64,000 bases of DNA from Pelagibacterium montanilacus (GTDB lineage Bacteria; Pseudomonadota; Alphaproteobacteria; Rhizobiales; Devosiaceae). This document shows, piece after piece, positions 45,538 through 53,915 of this stretch; within the stretch, counting starts at the first letter, position 1; each line of letters opens with the position of its first letter. Below the pieces are notes generated by a model that saw nothing but the letters and a program-made list of their open reading frames with translations, searched no databases and had not been told where the DNA came from. Where the stretch lies: NCBI RefSeq assembly GCF_003992665.1, contig NZ_RZMX01000059.1, positions 421,142 through 485,141 of the forward strand, given 5' to 3'. The translations under genes and the position numbers were made by a program.

Positions 45538-45665
45538 CGAACCCGGAACACGTTTCGTTTAGCGGCTATGGCCGCCAAAGCCAAGCGCCGCTGGCGGTTT
45601 TCGCGCTTTCGCCCACAGATTGCAACATCCAGGCGGGGCATCTTTGCCACACTGGCGCTCTTGGC

Positions 45666-46472
45666 TCACCCAATGGGGGCCGGTATCCAGATCGCGGACC
45701 GGTCGTCTCCGAATGCCAAAGCCGCCTCTTCGAGGGCGCAAACACCGACCCATGCGCAGACAATGGCATCAAGAGCGTCCTCCCACGCCTTGAAGGCGCG
45801 CCCCGTTGGCCCGCGCGGCAGCAGCGCGAGCGCCGCCTCGACGCCGCCTATCCTGCTCTCAAGATGAGCCGCGATCCCGTCCCAGACGTCCAAAAGCCGT
45901 GCCTTTCGTGCATCGGGCGCCAGATCGGGCCAGTACCGCGCGGACTTTGCGTGCTTGTAGGGCAGGCGCAGCGGCGCGCCGGTCAGCTCGATCAGGGCGG
46001 GATGAGGATAGACCTCGATCAGGCCCCGACGGGCAGGCGGGGCGGTGAGCAGCGGGTAGCCTTGCCGGGCGAAATCGGCGGTCATCTTGTCGCTGAGTGT
46101 CCCCGGGCGCAGGGCTGAAGGGCTGTGCGTGCCGGCCCGCCTCCCGCCATAGGCCCGCGAGACCATATTGTCCGCAGCCCGGCGGCCCGTGATCGGGTCC
46201 AGGGCCAGCGGGATGTCAGCGGCGACCAGTGTGACGGGGCTTCCTGCTGCCGCGCGGCTGGAGGCCAGCAATCGGGCGGGGCTGGCCGCGTCCGCCGCCG
46301 ACACCTCCTGCACGCAGGCGTCGTGGAAGGCAGTGTGGGAGGGCCCGAGGGCAGCCAGTTTCCAGCCATGGTCCTGCTCGACCACGAGCGCCACGCCACT
46401 GGGCTGGGTATGCGTCCACGCCGCGTCTATGCCAAGGACCGCGCGGCGCGCTCGAGGCGCGCCATCGCTCAC
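45666..46472 (-). CDS. DUF429 family protein, translationally coupled to radA (GTG start)
   Basis: The 268-residue protein has AVLGIDAAW near the N-terminus, VAADIPLAL, the RRAADNMVSRAYGG block, IEVYPHPALIEL and AWEDALDAIVCAWVGV near the end, all DUF429 landmarks (an RNase H-like fold with conserved acidic residues). The GTG at 46472 overlaps the radA stop as GTGA and is in frame; the frame runs on upstream inside radA, but that part is shadow sequence. The function is unknown. A nucleic-acid role would fit the fold and the radA coupling. Confidence 0.85.
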   Translation of the reverse strand: MSDGAPRARRAVLGIDAAWTHTQPSGVALVVEQDHGWKLAALGPSHTAFHDACVQEVSAADAASPARLLASSRAAAGSPVTLVAADIPLALDPITGRRAADNMVSRAYGGRRAGTHSPSALRPGTLSDKMTADFARQGYPLLTAPPARRGLIEVYPHPALIELTGAPLRLPYKHAKSARYWPDLAPDARKARLLDVWDGIAAHLESRIGGVEAALALLPRGPTGRAFKAWEDALDAIVCAWVGVCALEEAALAFGDDRSAIWIPAPIG

Positions 46473-47854
46473 TCGGCGTTGTCGGAACCGGCCGCCGCGA
46501 TCCGGCCCACCAGTTCCGCCAGAGCGGCATATTCGGAAATCTCCACGCCCTCGGCCCTGTCGCCCGACCCCAGACGCGCGGTGTTGACCGCCCCAAAGCC
46601 CAATTTCGCCGCTTCCCTGATGCGCAGATTGGCGTGCACCACAGGCCGGATGCCGCCGGACAGCCCCACCTCGCCGAAATAGACCGCATCGGCGGGCAGG
46701 GGGGAATTGGTCAGCGAGGAAATCAGCGCAGCCGCCACGGCAAGGTCCGCCGCAGGCTCGCTGACCTTGAGTCCCCCGGCCACGTTGAGATAGATGTCGT
46801 TGGAGCCGATCCGCACGCCGCAGCGGGTTTCGAGCACCGCCAGAACCATCGAAAGCCGGCTCGAATCCCAACCCACGACGGCCCGGCGTGGCGTGCCGAG
46901 CGGGGAGGGCGCCACGAGGGCCTGTATTTCGACGAGAACGGGGCGCGTGCCCTCGACGCCGGCGAACACCGCCGAACCGGCGGCCCCCGTGTCGCGCTGG
47001 TCAAGGAACAGCGCCGAGGGGTTGGGCACCTCGCGCAGTCCCGAGCCCGCCATCTCGAACACGCCGATCTCGTCGGTGGCCCCGTACCGGTTCTTGACGC
47101 CGCGCAGGATGCGGTAGGTGAGGGACGTGTCGCCCTCGAAGTAGAGCACTGCATCCACCATATGCTCGACCACGCGCGGTCCGGCGATCTGCCCGTCCTT
47201 GGTCACATGCCCGACCAGAACCACGGCGGCGCCGGTCTTTTTTGCGAATCGGGTGAGCGCCTGGGCGCTGGTGCGGACCTGTGTGACCGTGCCCGGAGCG
47301 CTGTCGATGCGATCGGTCCAGCAGGTCTGGATCGAATCGATGATGACCAGATCGGGCGCCTTGCCCTTTTCGAGCGTCGCGAGAATGGTCTCGATGTGGG
47401 TTTCGCTGGCCAGCTCGACCGGGGCATCGGCGACCCCGAGCCGCGCCGCCCTGAGCCGCACCTGGCCGACCGCTTCCTCGCCCGAGATATAGACAACGCG
47501 CTTGCCCTGCTGGGCGAGCGATGCTGCGGCCTGGAGCAAAAGCGTGGATTTGCCGATGCCCGGGTCTCCACCGACGAGGATCGCGGAGCCGACGACGAAG
47601 CCGCCGCCCAAGACGCGGTCGAGTTCGCCCGAGCGGGTCGGAATTCGGATCGCGTCCTCGCTGTCGCCCGAAAGCGAGACCAGCTCGATCGGACGCCCCG
47701 ATGCGCGAGCGGCCTTGGGGCCTGCCCCTATGCCGCCAGACGTGTTCTCCTCAACGATCGAATTCCACTCGCCGCACGCCTCGCAGCGCCCCGCCCAGCG
47801 CGGGGTGACATTGCCACAGGACTGGCAGACATAAGTGGGTTTGAGCTTGGCCAT
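46469..47854 (-). CDS. radA: DNA repair protein RadA
   Basis: The 461-residue protein has an N-terminal zinc finger (CQSCG, then CEACGEW, about residues 10-30). The RecA-like ATPase domain has GDPGIGKST (Walker A), and the KNRYG motif follows (residues KNRYGATDE). The C-terminal Lon-like domain ends near LSGGIRPV. It promotes branch migration in recombination repair. It starts 96 bp after the alr stop. The 3' end overlaps the DUF429 gene by 4 nt. Confidence 0.97.
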   Translation of the reverse strand: MAKLKPTYVCQSCGNVTPRWAGRCEACGEWNSIVEENTSGGIGAGPKAARASGRPIELVSLSGDSEDAIRIPTRSGELDRVLGGGFVVGSAILVGGDPGIGKSTLLLQAAASLAQQGKRVVYISGEEAVGQVRLRAARLGVADAPVELASETHIETILATLEKGKAPDLVIIDSIQTCWTDRIDSAPGTVTQVRTSAQALTRFAKKTGAAVVLVGHVTKDGQIAGPRVVEHMVDAVLYFEGDTSLTYRILRGVKNRYGATDEIGVFEMAGSGLREVPNPSALFLDQRDTGAAGSAVFAGVEGTRPVLVEIQALVAPSPLGTPRRAVVGWDSSRLSMVLAVLETRCGVRIGSNDIYLNVAGGLKVSEPAADLAVAAALISSLTNSPLPADAVYFGEVGLSGGIRPVVHANLRIREAAKLGFGAVNTARLGSGDRAEGVEISEYAALAELVGRIAAAGSDNAE

Positions 47855-47950
47855 GCCGCGCTTTCCGATCTCGTGTGCCGATGGGCGACGATCGCCGGAC
47901 CGTAGCGCGGCGAGGCCGGGGAATTCAAGAACAAAAAGAGAACTTATGGA

Positions 47951-49084
47951 TCAGCCGATATCCACGCCGGGGGGGACGTTCACATACTGACGCGGGAACC
48001 GGCCATTGAGCGTGGTGAGAATCTCGTAGCCGATGGTGCGTGCGGCGTCGGCCACATCATCGATGCGCACCGTCTGGCCGAGAACCTCGAGCAGGTCGCC
48101 CGGTTTGACCGGAACGTCGATATCGGTGATGTCGACTGCGGTCATATCCATGGACACCCGCCCCAGGATCGGTGCGATCCGGCCTTCGATCGCGACCCGC
48201 CCGCCAGGATTGCCCACCGTTCCGCCAAGGGCGCGCATGAAGCCGTCCGCATAGCCCAGGGCCATGATGGCCAGCCGGGTGTCCCGTCGGAGCCGGTAGG
48301 CCGCACCATACCCCACGGTCTCGCCCATCCGCGCTTGTTTGACCTGAAGCACGGGCACATGCATCGACACCACCGGCGACATGGGATTGGCGCGGCCATT
48401 GACCGCGCGGCCTCCGTAGAGCGCGATGCCGGGCCGCACCATCTGGAAATGGAAATCGCGCGAGGTCATCAAGGCGGCCGAATTGGCGATCGACGCCGGC
48501 GTATTTGGGAACTGGGTCAGCACCGACTGGAAGATGCCGTGCTGCTTGCGCGTCATTTCGTGGGTCGGCTGGTCGGCGCAGGCGAAATGGCTCATTACCA
48601 TCTGGGGCTCAAACCCCGACCGATCGAGCTCGGCCCGCGTGCGCTCGGCGTCTTCGGACCGAATGCCAACCCGGTTAAAGCCGGTATCGAAATGCAAGGC
48701 AGCGGGGAATGGCTGGCTGCGCTCGATGCAGAAATCGAGCCACTCGCCCAACTGCTCGAGGGAAGCAAGAACGGGCATGAGCCGGTGACCGGCATAGTCC
48801 GCACTGGTTCCAGGCAGCAGTCCATCGAGAACGAAGATGTGGGCCTCGGCGGGAAGCGCGGCGCGCAGGTGCACGCCTTCATCGGGCGTTGCCACGAAAA
48901 AGAAGCGCGCGCCGGCCTTGTAGAGCGTCCGGCCGACTGCGCGCGCGCCCGTGCCATAGGCGTCGGCCTTGAGAACGGCAGCGGTCAGGGCCGAGGACGC
49001 GACCGTGTCGAGCGCCCGCCAGTTCCGCGCAATGGCGTCAAGGTCGACGGTGATGCCTCCGCCGAGGAGTGTTCCGGTGATCAT
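47951..49084 (-). CDS. alr: Alanine racemase
   Basis: The 377-residue PLP enzyme supplies D-alanine for peptidoglycan. The PLP lysine is Lys39 in VLKADAYGTG, and the second catalytic base Tyr lies in VGYGAAYRLRR. HFDTGFNRVG, MSHFACAD and GRVSMDMTAVDI are further family blocks. It is complete and lies 80 bp downstream of dnaB. A catabolic copy is less likely because of its place in the dnaB-radA block. Confidence 0.96.
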   Translation of the reverse strand: MITGTLLGGGITVDLDAIARNWRALDTVASSALTAAVLKADAYGTGARAVGRTLYKAGARFFFVATPDEGVHLRAALPAEAHIFVLDGLLPGTSADYAGHRLMPVLASLEQLGEWLDFCIERSQPFPAALHFDTGFNRVGIRSEDAERTRAELDRSGFEPQMVMSHFACADQPTHEMTRKQHGIFQSVLTQFPNTPASIANSAALMTSRDFHFQMVRPGIALYGGRAVNGRANPMSPVVSMHVPVLQVKQARMGETVGYGAAYRLRRDTRLAIMALGYADGFMRALGGTVGNPGGRVAIEGRIAPILGRVSMDMTAVDITDIDVPVKPGDLLEVLGQTVRIDDVADAARTIGYEILTTLNGRFPRQYVNVPPGVDIG

Positions 49085-49164
49085 GAGCCCTCTCTGCCCC
49101 TGTCCATTGAGGCATACTGCCCCGCCGGGGGGCGCGGCAAGAGGCGCAGGCGGCCAGTTTCCGG

Positions 49165-50658
49165 TTATTCACCCCGGATCGGCATATAGTCCTCGCGGGC
49201 AAGGTTCGAGAAGCGCGTGAGATTGGCCTGGAAGTGAAGCTGGACGGTGCCCGTGGGCCCGTGACGCTGCTTGGCGATGATCACTTCGGCCCGTCCGTGG
49301 ACCTTTTCCATCTCGGCCTGCCATTCGAGATGTTCCTGGGTGCCCTCCTTGGGCTCCTTGTTCCCCAGATAATATTCGTCGCGATAAACGAACAGCACCA
49401 CGTCCGCGTCCTGTTCGATGGAGCCTGATTCGCGAAGGTCCGAGAGCTGGGGACGCTTGTCCTCGCGTGATTCGACCTGACGCGAGAGCTGCGACAGGGC
49501 GATGATCGGCACTTCGAGCTCCTTGGCCAGCGCCTTAAGCGATGTGGTGATCTCGGTGAGCTCCTGCACCCGGTTCTCACTGGACTTGCGCGAGGATCCC
49601 GAAAGAAGCTGAAGATAATCCACGATCAGCAGATCCAGGCCCTTCTGCCGCTTGAGCCGGCGGGCGCGGGCCGCGAGCTGGGCGATCGAGATGCCGCCCG
49701 TATCGTCGATATAGAGCGGCACCTGGGCCATCAGGTTGGAGGTGTCGACCAGCTTGGCGTACTGGCTTTCGTGAATGTTGCCGCGCCGGATGTCGGAGGA
49801 GGAAATTTCGGACTGCTCGGCCAGAATACGGGTGGCGAGCTGCTCGGCGCTCATCTCGAGACTGAAAAAGCCTACGACACCGCCATTTATCGTCTTCATG
49901 TGCCCGTCGGGCATCGGCTCTGACTTGAAGGCCTTGGCGACGGCAAAGGCGATATTGGTGGCCAGCGACGTCTTGCCCATGGCCGGGCGCGCCGCAAGGA
50001 TGATGAGGTCCGAGCGCTGCAGGCCGCCCATCAGGCGGTCGAGATCGACGAGGCTTGTCGCGGTGCCCGAGAGCGATCCGTCCCGGCTGTAGGCCTCTCC
50101 GGCCATGTTGATCGCTTCGATCAGCGCCTGGTTAAAGCCCAGGAACCCGCCATCGTAGCGCCCCTTCTCGGCAAGGTCGAACAGGCGCTTTTCGGCCTCC
50201 TCGATCTGCTTGGACGACGACGTTTCCACGTCCGCATTGTAGGCGCTGTCGATAACCTCCTCGCCGATCAGGATCAGGTTCCGGCGAATCGCCAGATCGT
50301 AGATCGCCTGGCCGTAGTCGGCCGCGTTCAGGACGGTGGTGGCTTCGGCGGCGAGGCGGGCCAGATACTGGGCCATGGTGACGCCCTCGATGAGGTCGTC
50401 GGGCAGGTAGGTCTTTGCGGTGATCGGGGTGGCGGTCTTGCCCGAGCGCACGATCTTGCCGCAGACCTCGTAGATCTCGCGGTGGACGGCCTCGTAGAAG
50501 TGGATCGGCTCGAGAAAGTCCGAGACGCGATAGAACGCCTCGTTGTTGACCAGAATCGCGCCCAGCAGGGCCTGTTCGGCTTCGATGTTGTGAGGTGCGA
50601 GCCGGTATTTCTGTTCGGAATCCCTGGCCTGGGGCTCCAGCCGCCTTAGCGCTTCCAT
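49165..50658 (-). CDS. dnaB: Replicative DNA helicase
   Basis: The 497-residue hexameric helicase has an N-terminal primase-interacting domain (PHNIEAEQALLGAILVNNEAF). The RecA-like domain has ARPAMGKTSLA (Walker A), FFSLEMSAEQLATRI, VDYLQLLSG, LSQLSRQVESREDKRPQLSDLRESG and a final EVIIAKQRHGPTGTV. No intein is present in the motor motifs. It follows the ribosomal gene rplI on the minus strand, behind a terminator. Confidence 0.97.
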   Translation of the reverse strand: MEALRRLEPQARDSEQKYRLAPHNIEAEQALLGAILVNNEAFYRVSDFLEPIHFYEAVHREIYEVCGKIVRSGKTATPITAKTYLPDDLIEGVTMAQYLARLAAEATTVLNAADYGQAIYDLAIRRNLILIGEEVIDSAYNADVETSSSKQIEEAEKRLFDLAEKGRYDGGFLGFNQALIEAINMAGEAYSRDGSLSGTATSLVDLDRLMGGLQRSDLIILAARPAMGKTSLATNIAFAVAKAFKSEPMPDGHMKTINGGVVGFFSLEMSAEQLATRILAEQSEISSSDIRRGNIHESQYAKLVDTSNLMAQVPLYIDDTGGISIAQLAARARRLKRQKGLDLLIVDYLQLLSGSSRKSSENRVQELTEITTSLKALAKELEVPIIALSQLSRQVESREDKRPQLSDLRESGSIEQDADVVLFVYRDEYYLGNKEPKEGTQEHLEWQAEMEKVHGRAEVIIAKQRHGPTGTVQLHFQANLTRFSNLAREDYMPIRGE

Positions 50659-50803
50659 GACAGGCTTCTTGTTGTGAACGGTGTAGCCGATGTCATAAGG
50701 GCCGCGACCGAAATCGCAATGCCTGTTCGGCCTGTTCAGAGTTATTCAGGCCCTGTGCATCGTCAATGGGAATTGCGGGGAAAACCTTTCGGGGCCCACA
50801 ATG

Positions 50804-50831
50804 AAAAAGGCCGGACACAGGGCCCGGCCTT
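50804..50831 (-). terminator. Intrinsic terminator of the rpsF-rpsR-rplI operon
   Basis: On the minus strand, AAGGCCGG (50831-50824) and CCGGCCTT (50814-50807) form a stem followed by TTTTT (50808-50804). It lies 24 bp after the rplI stop. Confidence 0.85.
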
Positions 50832-50855
50832 CTCGATTGAGGTGAAGGGAAACGC

Positions 50856-51455
50856 TCAGGCGTCCTGATCGTCTTCCGCGTCCGAAGCCTCGCCGGCCTC
50901 GCCCTCGAACTCTTCGTCTTCCGATGCGTCTTCCTCGACGATCTCTTCGCGGTCGTCGTCGTAGTTCTTGACCGTGAGGTCTTCGCCCGACGCCTGGCGC
51001 TCGGCTTCGTCAGCGGAGCGTGCGACGTTGACCGCGATGGTCACGCTCACTTCCGCGTGCAGGCTGACGATCACCTCGTGCAGACCGACGGCCTTGATCG
51101 GGGCGGCCAGGTCGACCTGGTTCCGCTCGATCCTGGCGCCATCGGCGATGAGGGCCTCAGCGATATCGCGCGCCGAAACCGAACCGTAAAGCTGTCCGGT
51201 TTCGCCGGCCTGACGGACCATGACGATGGTCTTGCCCTTGAGCGAGCCGGCGTTCTTCTCGGCTTCGGAACGACGCTCGGCATTGCGAGCCTCGATCACC
51301 TGACGCTCGGCCTCGAAGCGGGCACGGTTGCCGTCCGAAGCGCGAAGCGCCTTGCCCTGGGGCAGAAGGAAATTCCGGCCGAAGCCGTTCTTGACGGTAA
51401 CTTCGTCGCCGATCGTGCCCAGACGGCCGATACGCTCGAGCAGAATGACTTTCAT
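50856..51455 (-). CDS. rplI: 50S ribosomal protein L9
   Basis: The 199-residue protein begins [36 protein letters not shown], the L9 RNA-binding N-domain. A connecting helix and the C-domain ([19 protein letters not shown]) follow. Compared with about 149 residues in E. coli it has a ~50-residue acidic tail made almost only of Glu, Asp, Ala and Gly. Such tails occur in Hyphomicrobiales L9. It is the third gene of the operon. Confidence 0.97.
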   Translation of the reverse strand: MKVILLERIGRLGTIGDEVTVKNGFGRNFLLPQGKALRASDGNRARFEAERQVIEARNAERRSEAEKNAGSLKGKTIVMVRQAGETGQLYGSVSARDIAEALIADGARIERNQVDLAAPIKAVGLHEVIVSLHAEVSVTIAVNVARSADEAERQASGEDLTVKNYDDDREEIVEEDASEDEEFEGEAGEASDAEDDQDA

Positions 51456-51549
51456 GATTATTTCTCCAATGCTGTCCCGTCCGCAGACGGTTAGAAAGCC
51501 GGGCCCATCCCGGCTTCCAGCCAGGCAGCGCTTGCTTGCGCTGCCTTCG

Positions 51550-51804
51550 TTACTTCACGGCGTAGGGCAGCAGACCCAGGAACCGCGAGCGCTTGATGGC
51601 ACGGGCCAGCTCACGCTGCTTTTTCGCGGAAACCGCGGTGATGCGCGAAGGCACGATCTTGCCGCGCTCGGAAACATAACGCTGCAGAAGGCGCACGTCC
51701 TTGTAGTCGATGGTCGGCGCATTGGCGCCCGAGAACGGGCAGGTCTTGCGGCGACGCTGGAAGGGACGACGGGTCTGGGAAGTGGTCAGATTGCGAATAG
51801 CCAT
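51550..51804 (-). CDS. rpsR: 30S ribosomal protein S18
   Basis: The 84-residue protein has the S18 core with [37 protein letters not shown] and [21 protein letters not shown]. It binds 16S rRNA as a heterodimer with S6. It lies 17 bp after rpsF and 94 bp before rplI. Confidence 0.98.
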   Translation of the reverse strand: MAIRNLTTSQTRRPFQRRRKTCPFSGANAPTIDYKDVRLLQRYVSERGKIVPSRITAVSAKKQRELARAIKRSRFLGLLPYAVK

Positions 51805-51821
51805 AGCTCATGCACTCCTTA

Positions 51822-52181
51822 CTAGCGCCGCGGGCCGCGCGGGCGGTCTGCCCGATCGTCACGCTTCTGCATCATCACCGAAGGTCCTTCTTCATGGACA
51901 TCCACGCGGATGGTCATGAAGCGCAGAACGTCTTCGTTGATGCGCATCTGGCGCTCCATCTCGGCGACGGCTGCTGCCGGTGCGTCGATGTTGAGAAGCG
52001 TATAATGCGCCTTGCGGTTCTTGTTGATCCGGTAGGACAGGGACTTCACGCCCCAGTACTCAGTGTTTGCGACCTTGCCGCCATTCTCGGCGAGAAGATC
52101 GGAATAGGTCTTGGTCAGATCCTCGACCTGCTGCGCGGAAACGTCCTGGCGCGACAGGAAGATATGCTCGTAAAGGGGCAT
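51822..52181 (-). CDS. rpsF: 30S ribosomal protein S6
   Basis: The 119-residue protein begins [22 protein letters not shown] and has [39 protein letters not shown], the S6 fold. A short basic tail follows ([13 protein letters not shown]). It is the first gene of the rpsF-rpsR-rplI operon. It pairs with S18 on the platform of the 30S subunit. Confidence 0.98.
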   Translation of the reverse strand: MPLYEHIFLSRQDVSAQQVEDLTKTYSDLLAENGGKVANTEYWGVKSLSYRINKNRKAHYTLLNIDAPAAAVAEMERQMRINEDVLRFMTIRVDVHEEGPSVMMQKRDDRADRPRGPRR

Positions 52182-52213
52182 AGGGTGCCTTTCTAAGCGG
52201 TTGCATTACCATT

Positions 52214-52242
52214 GCATCGCTGGCGCGGAGCCTCCTTGATGC
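52214..52242 (-). promoter_or_regulatory. Stem-loop in the rpsF leader (possible S6:S18 site)
   Basis: In the rpsF 5' leader, GCATC and GATGC (52242-52238 and 52218-52214) enclose a smaller GGC/GCC stem with CCG in its loop, 33-61 nt before the start. S6:S18 autoregulatory leaders in other bacteria contain a bulged CCG. Here CCG lies in the apical loop, so the match is incomplete. The rest of the 52182-52453 gap shows nothing else. Confidence 0.3.
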
Positions 52243-52453
52243 CCTCGAAAGGCAACAAAGGTTCATCACAAAGAGCGGGAACACTGGAGGCCGGGCCAAT
52301 TCTGACAGCCCATTTCATGTCGATGACACTCAACACGAAACCCTCCGTTCAGCCCCCGGCCGAACGAATGCAAGGCGGTGTCTATAGTGGACGGGCCGGC
52401 AAATCAAGCGTTTCGTGGGCCACCGGTCGGCGACCAGGGCGCCAAGCGGCGCG

Positions 52454-52792
52454 TCAGGAGCCGCGACCGGGCGATGCCTCGTGCTCGTGGGAGCCATGGT
52501 CCTCATTGATGTGGGTGGCCATGTCCACGAGCATGCCTGTGACATGGTCGTCTGCGAGCTCGTAGAAGACCTGACGCGATTGTCTCTGGCTCCTGACCAG
52601 CCGAGCGGCCCTGAGCAGGCGCAGATGATGACTGACCAGGGTCTGGGAAAGGTCCAGGCTCGACGCGATGTCGCCGACCGATCGCGGGCCGGGCAGGCAG
52701 AAAAAGAGGATCCGCAACCGCGTCGGGTCCCCCAGGAGCCGGAACGTCTCGGAGAGAATGGTGATGTCATTGAGGGGCGGGACGTGCTGCAA
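52454..52792 (-). CDS. ArsR-family metal-sensing repressor (CzrA/ZntR-like)
   Basis: The 112-residue winged-helix protein has LLGDPTRLRILFFCL and the recognition helix LVSHHLRLLRAARLVRSQRQSRQV. The alpha-5 sensor helix carries Asp81, His83 and His94, with Glu97 where CzrA has His100; further His residues (99, 102, 104) follow. This matches an alpha-5 Zn/Co site. It lies 21 bp downstream of the CDF gene in the same operon and is the likely binder of the TGAA-N6-TTCA operator upstream. Confidence 0.88.
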   Translation of the reverse strand: MQHVPPLNDITILSETFRLLGDPTRLRILFFCLPGPRSVGDIASSLDLSQTLVSHHLRLLRAARLVRSQRQSRQVFYELADDHVTGMLVDMATHINEDHGSHEHEASPGRGS

Positions 52793-52813
52793 GCGGGGCG
52801 ATCCTGGCGGGCG

Positions 52814-53752
52814 TCAGACGTGGGCATGATGATGGGCGCGCGCCTCGGGATCAAGACAGCACGGCTCTTCCGCCGCGTTCCATTCGACCGCTACGGTCGC
52901 GTGGTCGATGCCGAACCGGTCATGCAACGCGTTTTCCACCGACCGGGTGACGCGCGCAGCATTGGCGTCGGTATCGGGCCGCACATGAAGGGTCGCAAGT
53001 GTGCGACCCGAGCTGAGCGACCATACATGGATATGGCGCACTTCCTCGACCCCGGCGACGTTTGACCGCAGGTGATGGCCGATCATGTCTGGCGTGGCGT
53101 GCTCGGGCGCGCCCTCGATCAGGATATGGAGCGACGTGGCCATCAGTCCCCAGGCGGACCGCAGGATCAGCAGGGCGACGAGGACCGAAAGGATCGGATC
53201 GATGGGCATCCACCCGGTGATCTGGATCACGACCGCAGCGGCAATCGCGCCGACCGAGCCGAGAAGATCGCCCATCACATGGAGCGCGGCGCCCCGGATG
53301 TTGACGTGCCCGGTATCGGCCCGGCTGAGAATCCAGAGGACCACGAGATTGACGATCAGCCCGACCACGGCGACCGCGAGCATGGGGCCGGCCAGAACCT
53401 CATGGGGCTGCCAAAGGCGATTCCAGGCTTCGTAAGCGATGTAGATCACGATGGCGAACAGCGTCAGGGCGTTGACGAACCCGGCCACGACCTCGAACCG
53501 AAGGTACCCGAAGGTCCTGCGCGCGTCGGGCGGGCGGCGGGCGAACCGAAAAGCGAGGTAGGCGAGCGCAAGCGCCGCAGCGTCGGTCATCATGTGCCCG
53601 GCATCGGCAAGCAATGCGAGCGAGCCCGACAGCACGCCGCCCACGACCTCGACGATCATGAACGAGAAGATCAGAACGAACGAAACCAGTATGCTGCGTT
53701 CGTTCTGTCGGGTGACGGCGGGTGTGTGGTCGTGGGTGTGATCGTGGGTCAC
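52814..53752 (-). CDS. Cation diffusion facilitator, zinc/cobalt exporter (probable GTG start)
   Basis: The inner-membrane exporter has six helices. TM2 holds LLADAGHMMTDAAAL and TM5 holds LHVMGDLLGS, the two HxxxD metal sites of the ZitB/CzcD group. A His-rich N-terminus (THDHTHDHT) and a His-rich C-terminus (ARAHHHAHV) add metal ligands. The frame is open to an ATG at 53782, but that ATG lies in the -10/operator region of the promoter (53782-53811). I therefore place the start at the GTG at 53752, with GAGG 5 nt upstream, giving 312 residues. Confidence 0.9.
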   Translation of the reverse strand: MTHDHTHDHTPAVTRQNERSILVSFVLIFSFMIVEVVGGVLSGSLALLADAGHMMTDAAALALAYLAFRFARRPPDARRTFGYLRFEVVAGFVNALTLFAIVIYIAYEAWNRLWQPHEVLAGPMLAVAVVGLIVNLVVLWILSRADTGHVNIRGAALHVMGDLLGSVGAIAAAVVIQITGWMPIDPILSVLVALLILRSAWGLMATSLHILIEGAPEHATPDMIGHHLRSNVAGVEEVRHIHVWSLSSGRTLATLHVRPDTDANAARVTRSVENALHDRFGIDHATVAVEWNAAEEPCCLDPEARAHHHAHV

Positions 53753-53780
53753 ATTGGCCTCGGAATTGACAAGTGAACAC

Positions 53781-53811
53781 ATGAATACCTATTCATGCAT
53801 TGATGTGTCAA
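53781..53811 (-). promoter_or_regulatory. Promoter and ArsR-type operator of the CDF-ArsR operon
   Basis: On the minus strand, TTGACA (53811-53806) is a perfect -35 box, 18 bp from TATTCA (53787-53782) as -10. The perfect palindrome ATGAATA-CC-TATTCAT (53781-53796) overlaps the -10 box and contains TGAA-N6-TTCA, the CzrA/SmtB-type operator. Transcription should start near 53775, so a repressor bound here blocks the promoter. Confidence 0.8.
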
Positions 53812-53856
53812 TGCCTGTGGCCTGGTCGGACGGACGATGGCCCCAGAGGGGACGGG

Positions 53857-53876
53857 CAAAGCCCCCCGAAGGGGCG
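53857..53876 (-). terminator. Probable terminator of the VOC gene
   Basis: On the minus strand a GCCCC/GGGGC stem with a TTCGG-type loop is followed by a short T-run (CTTTGC), about 40 bp after the stop of the VOC gene. Confidence 0.45.
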
Positions 53877-53915
53877 AGAGCAGGGACCGCGATCTCAGGG
53901 AGAGGCCGATACCTT

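Noticed and set aside
49165-50658. Intein in dnaB
   Set aside because: The motor motifs are continuous and the length (497) is normal for an intein-free helicase.
53752-53782. ATG at 53782 as start of the CDF gene
   Set aside because: It overlaps the -10 box and the operator and would lie upstream of the predicted transcription start.
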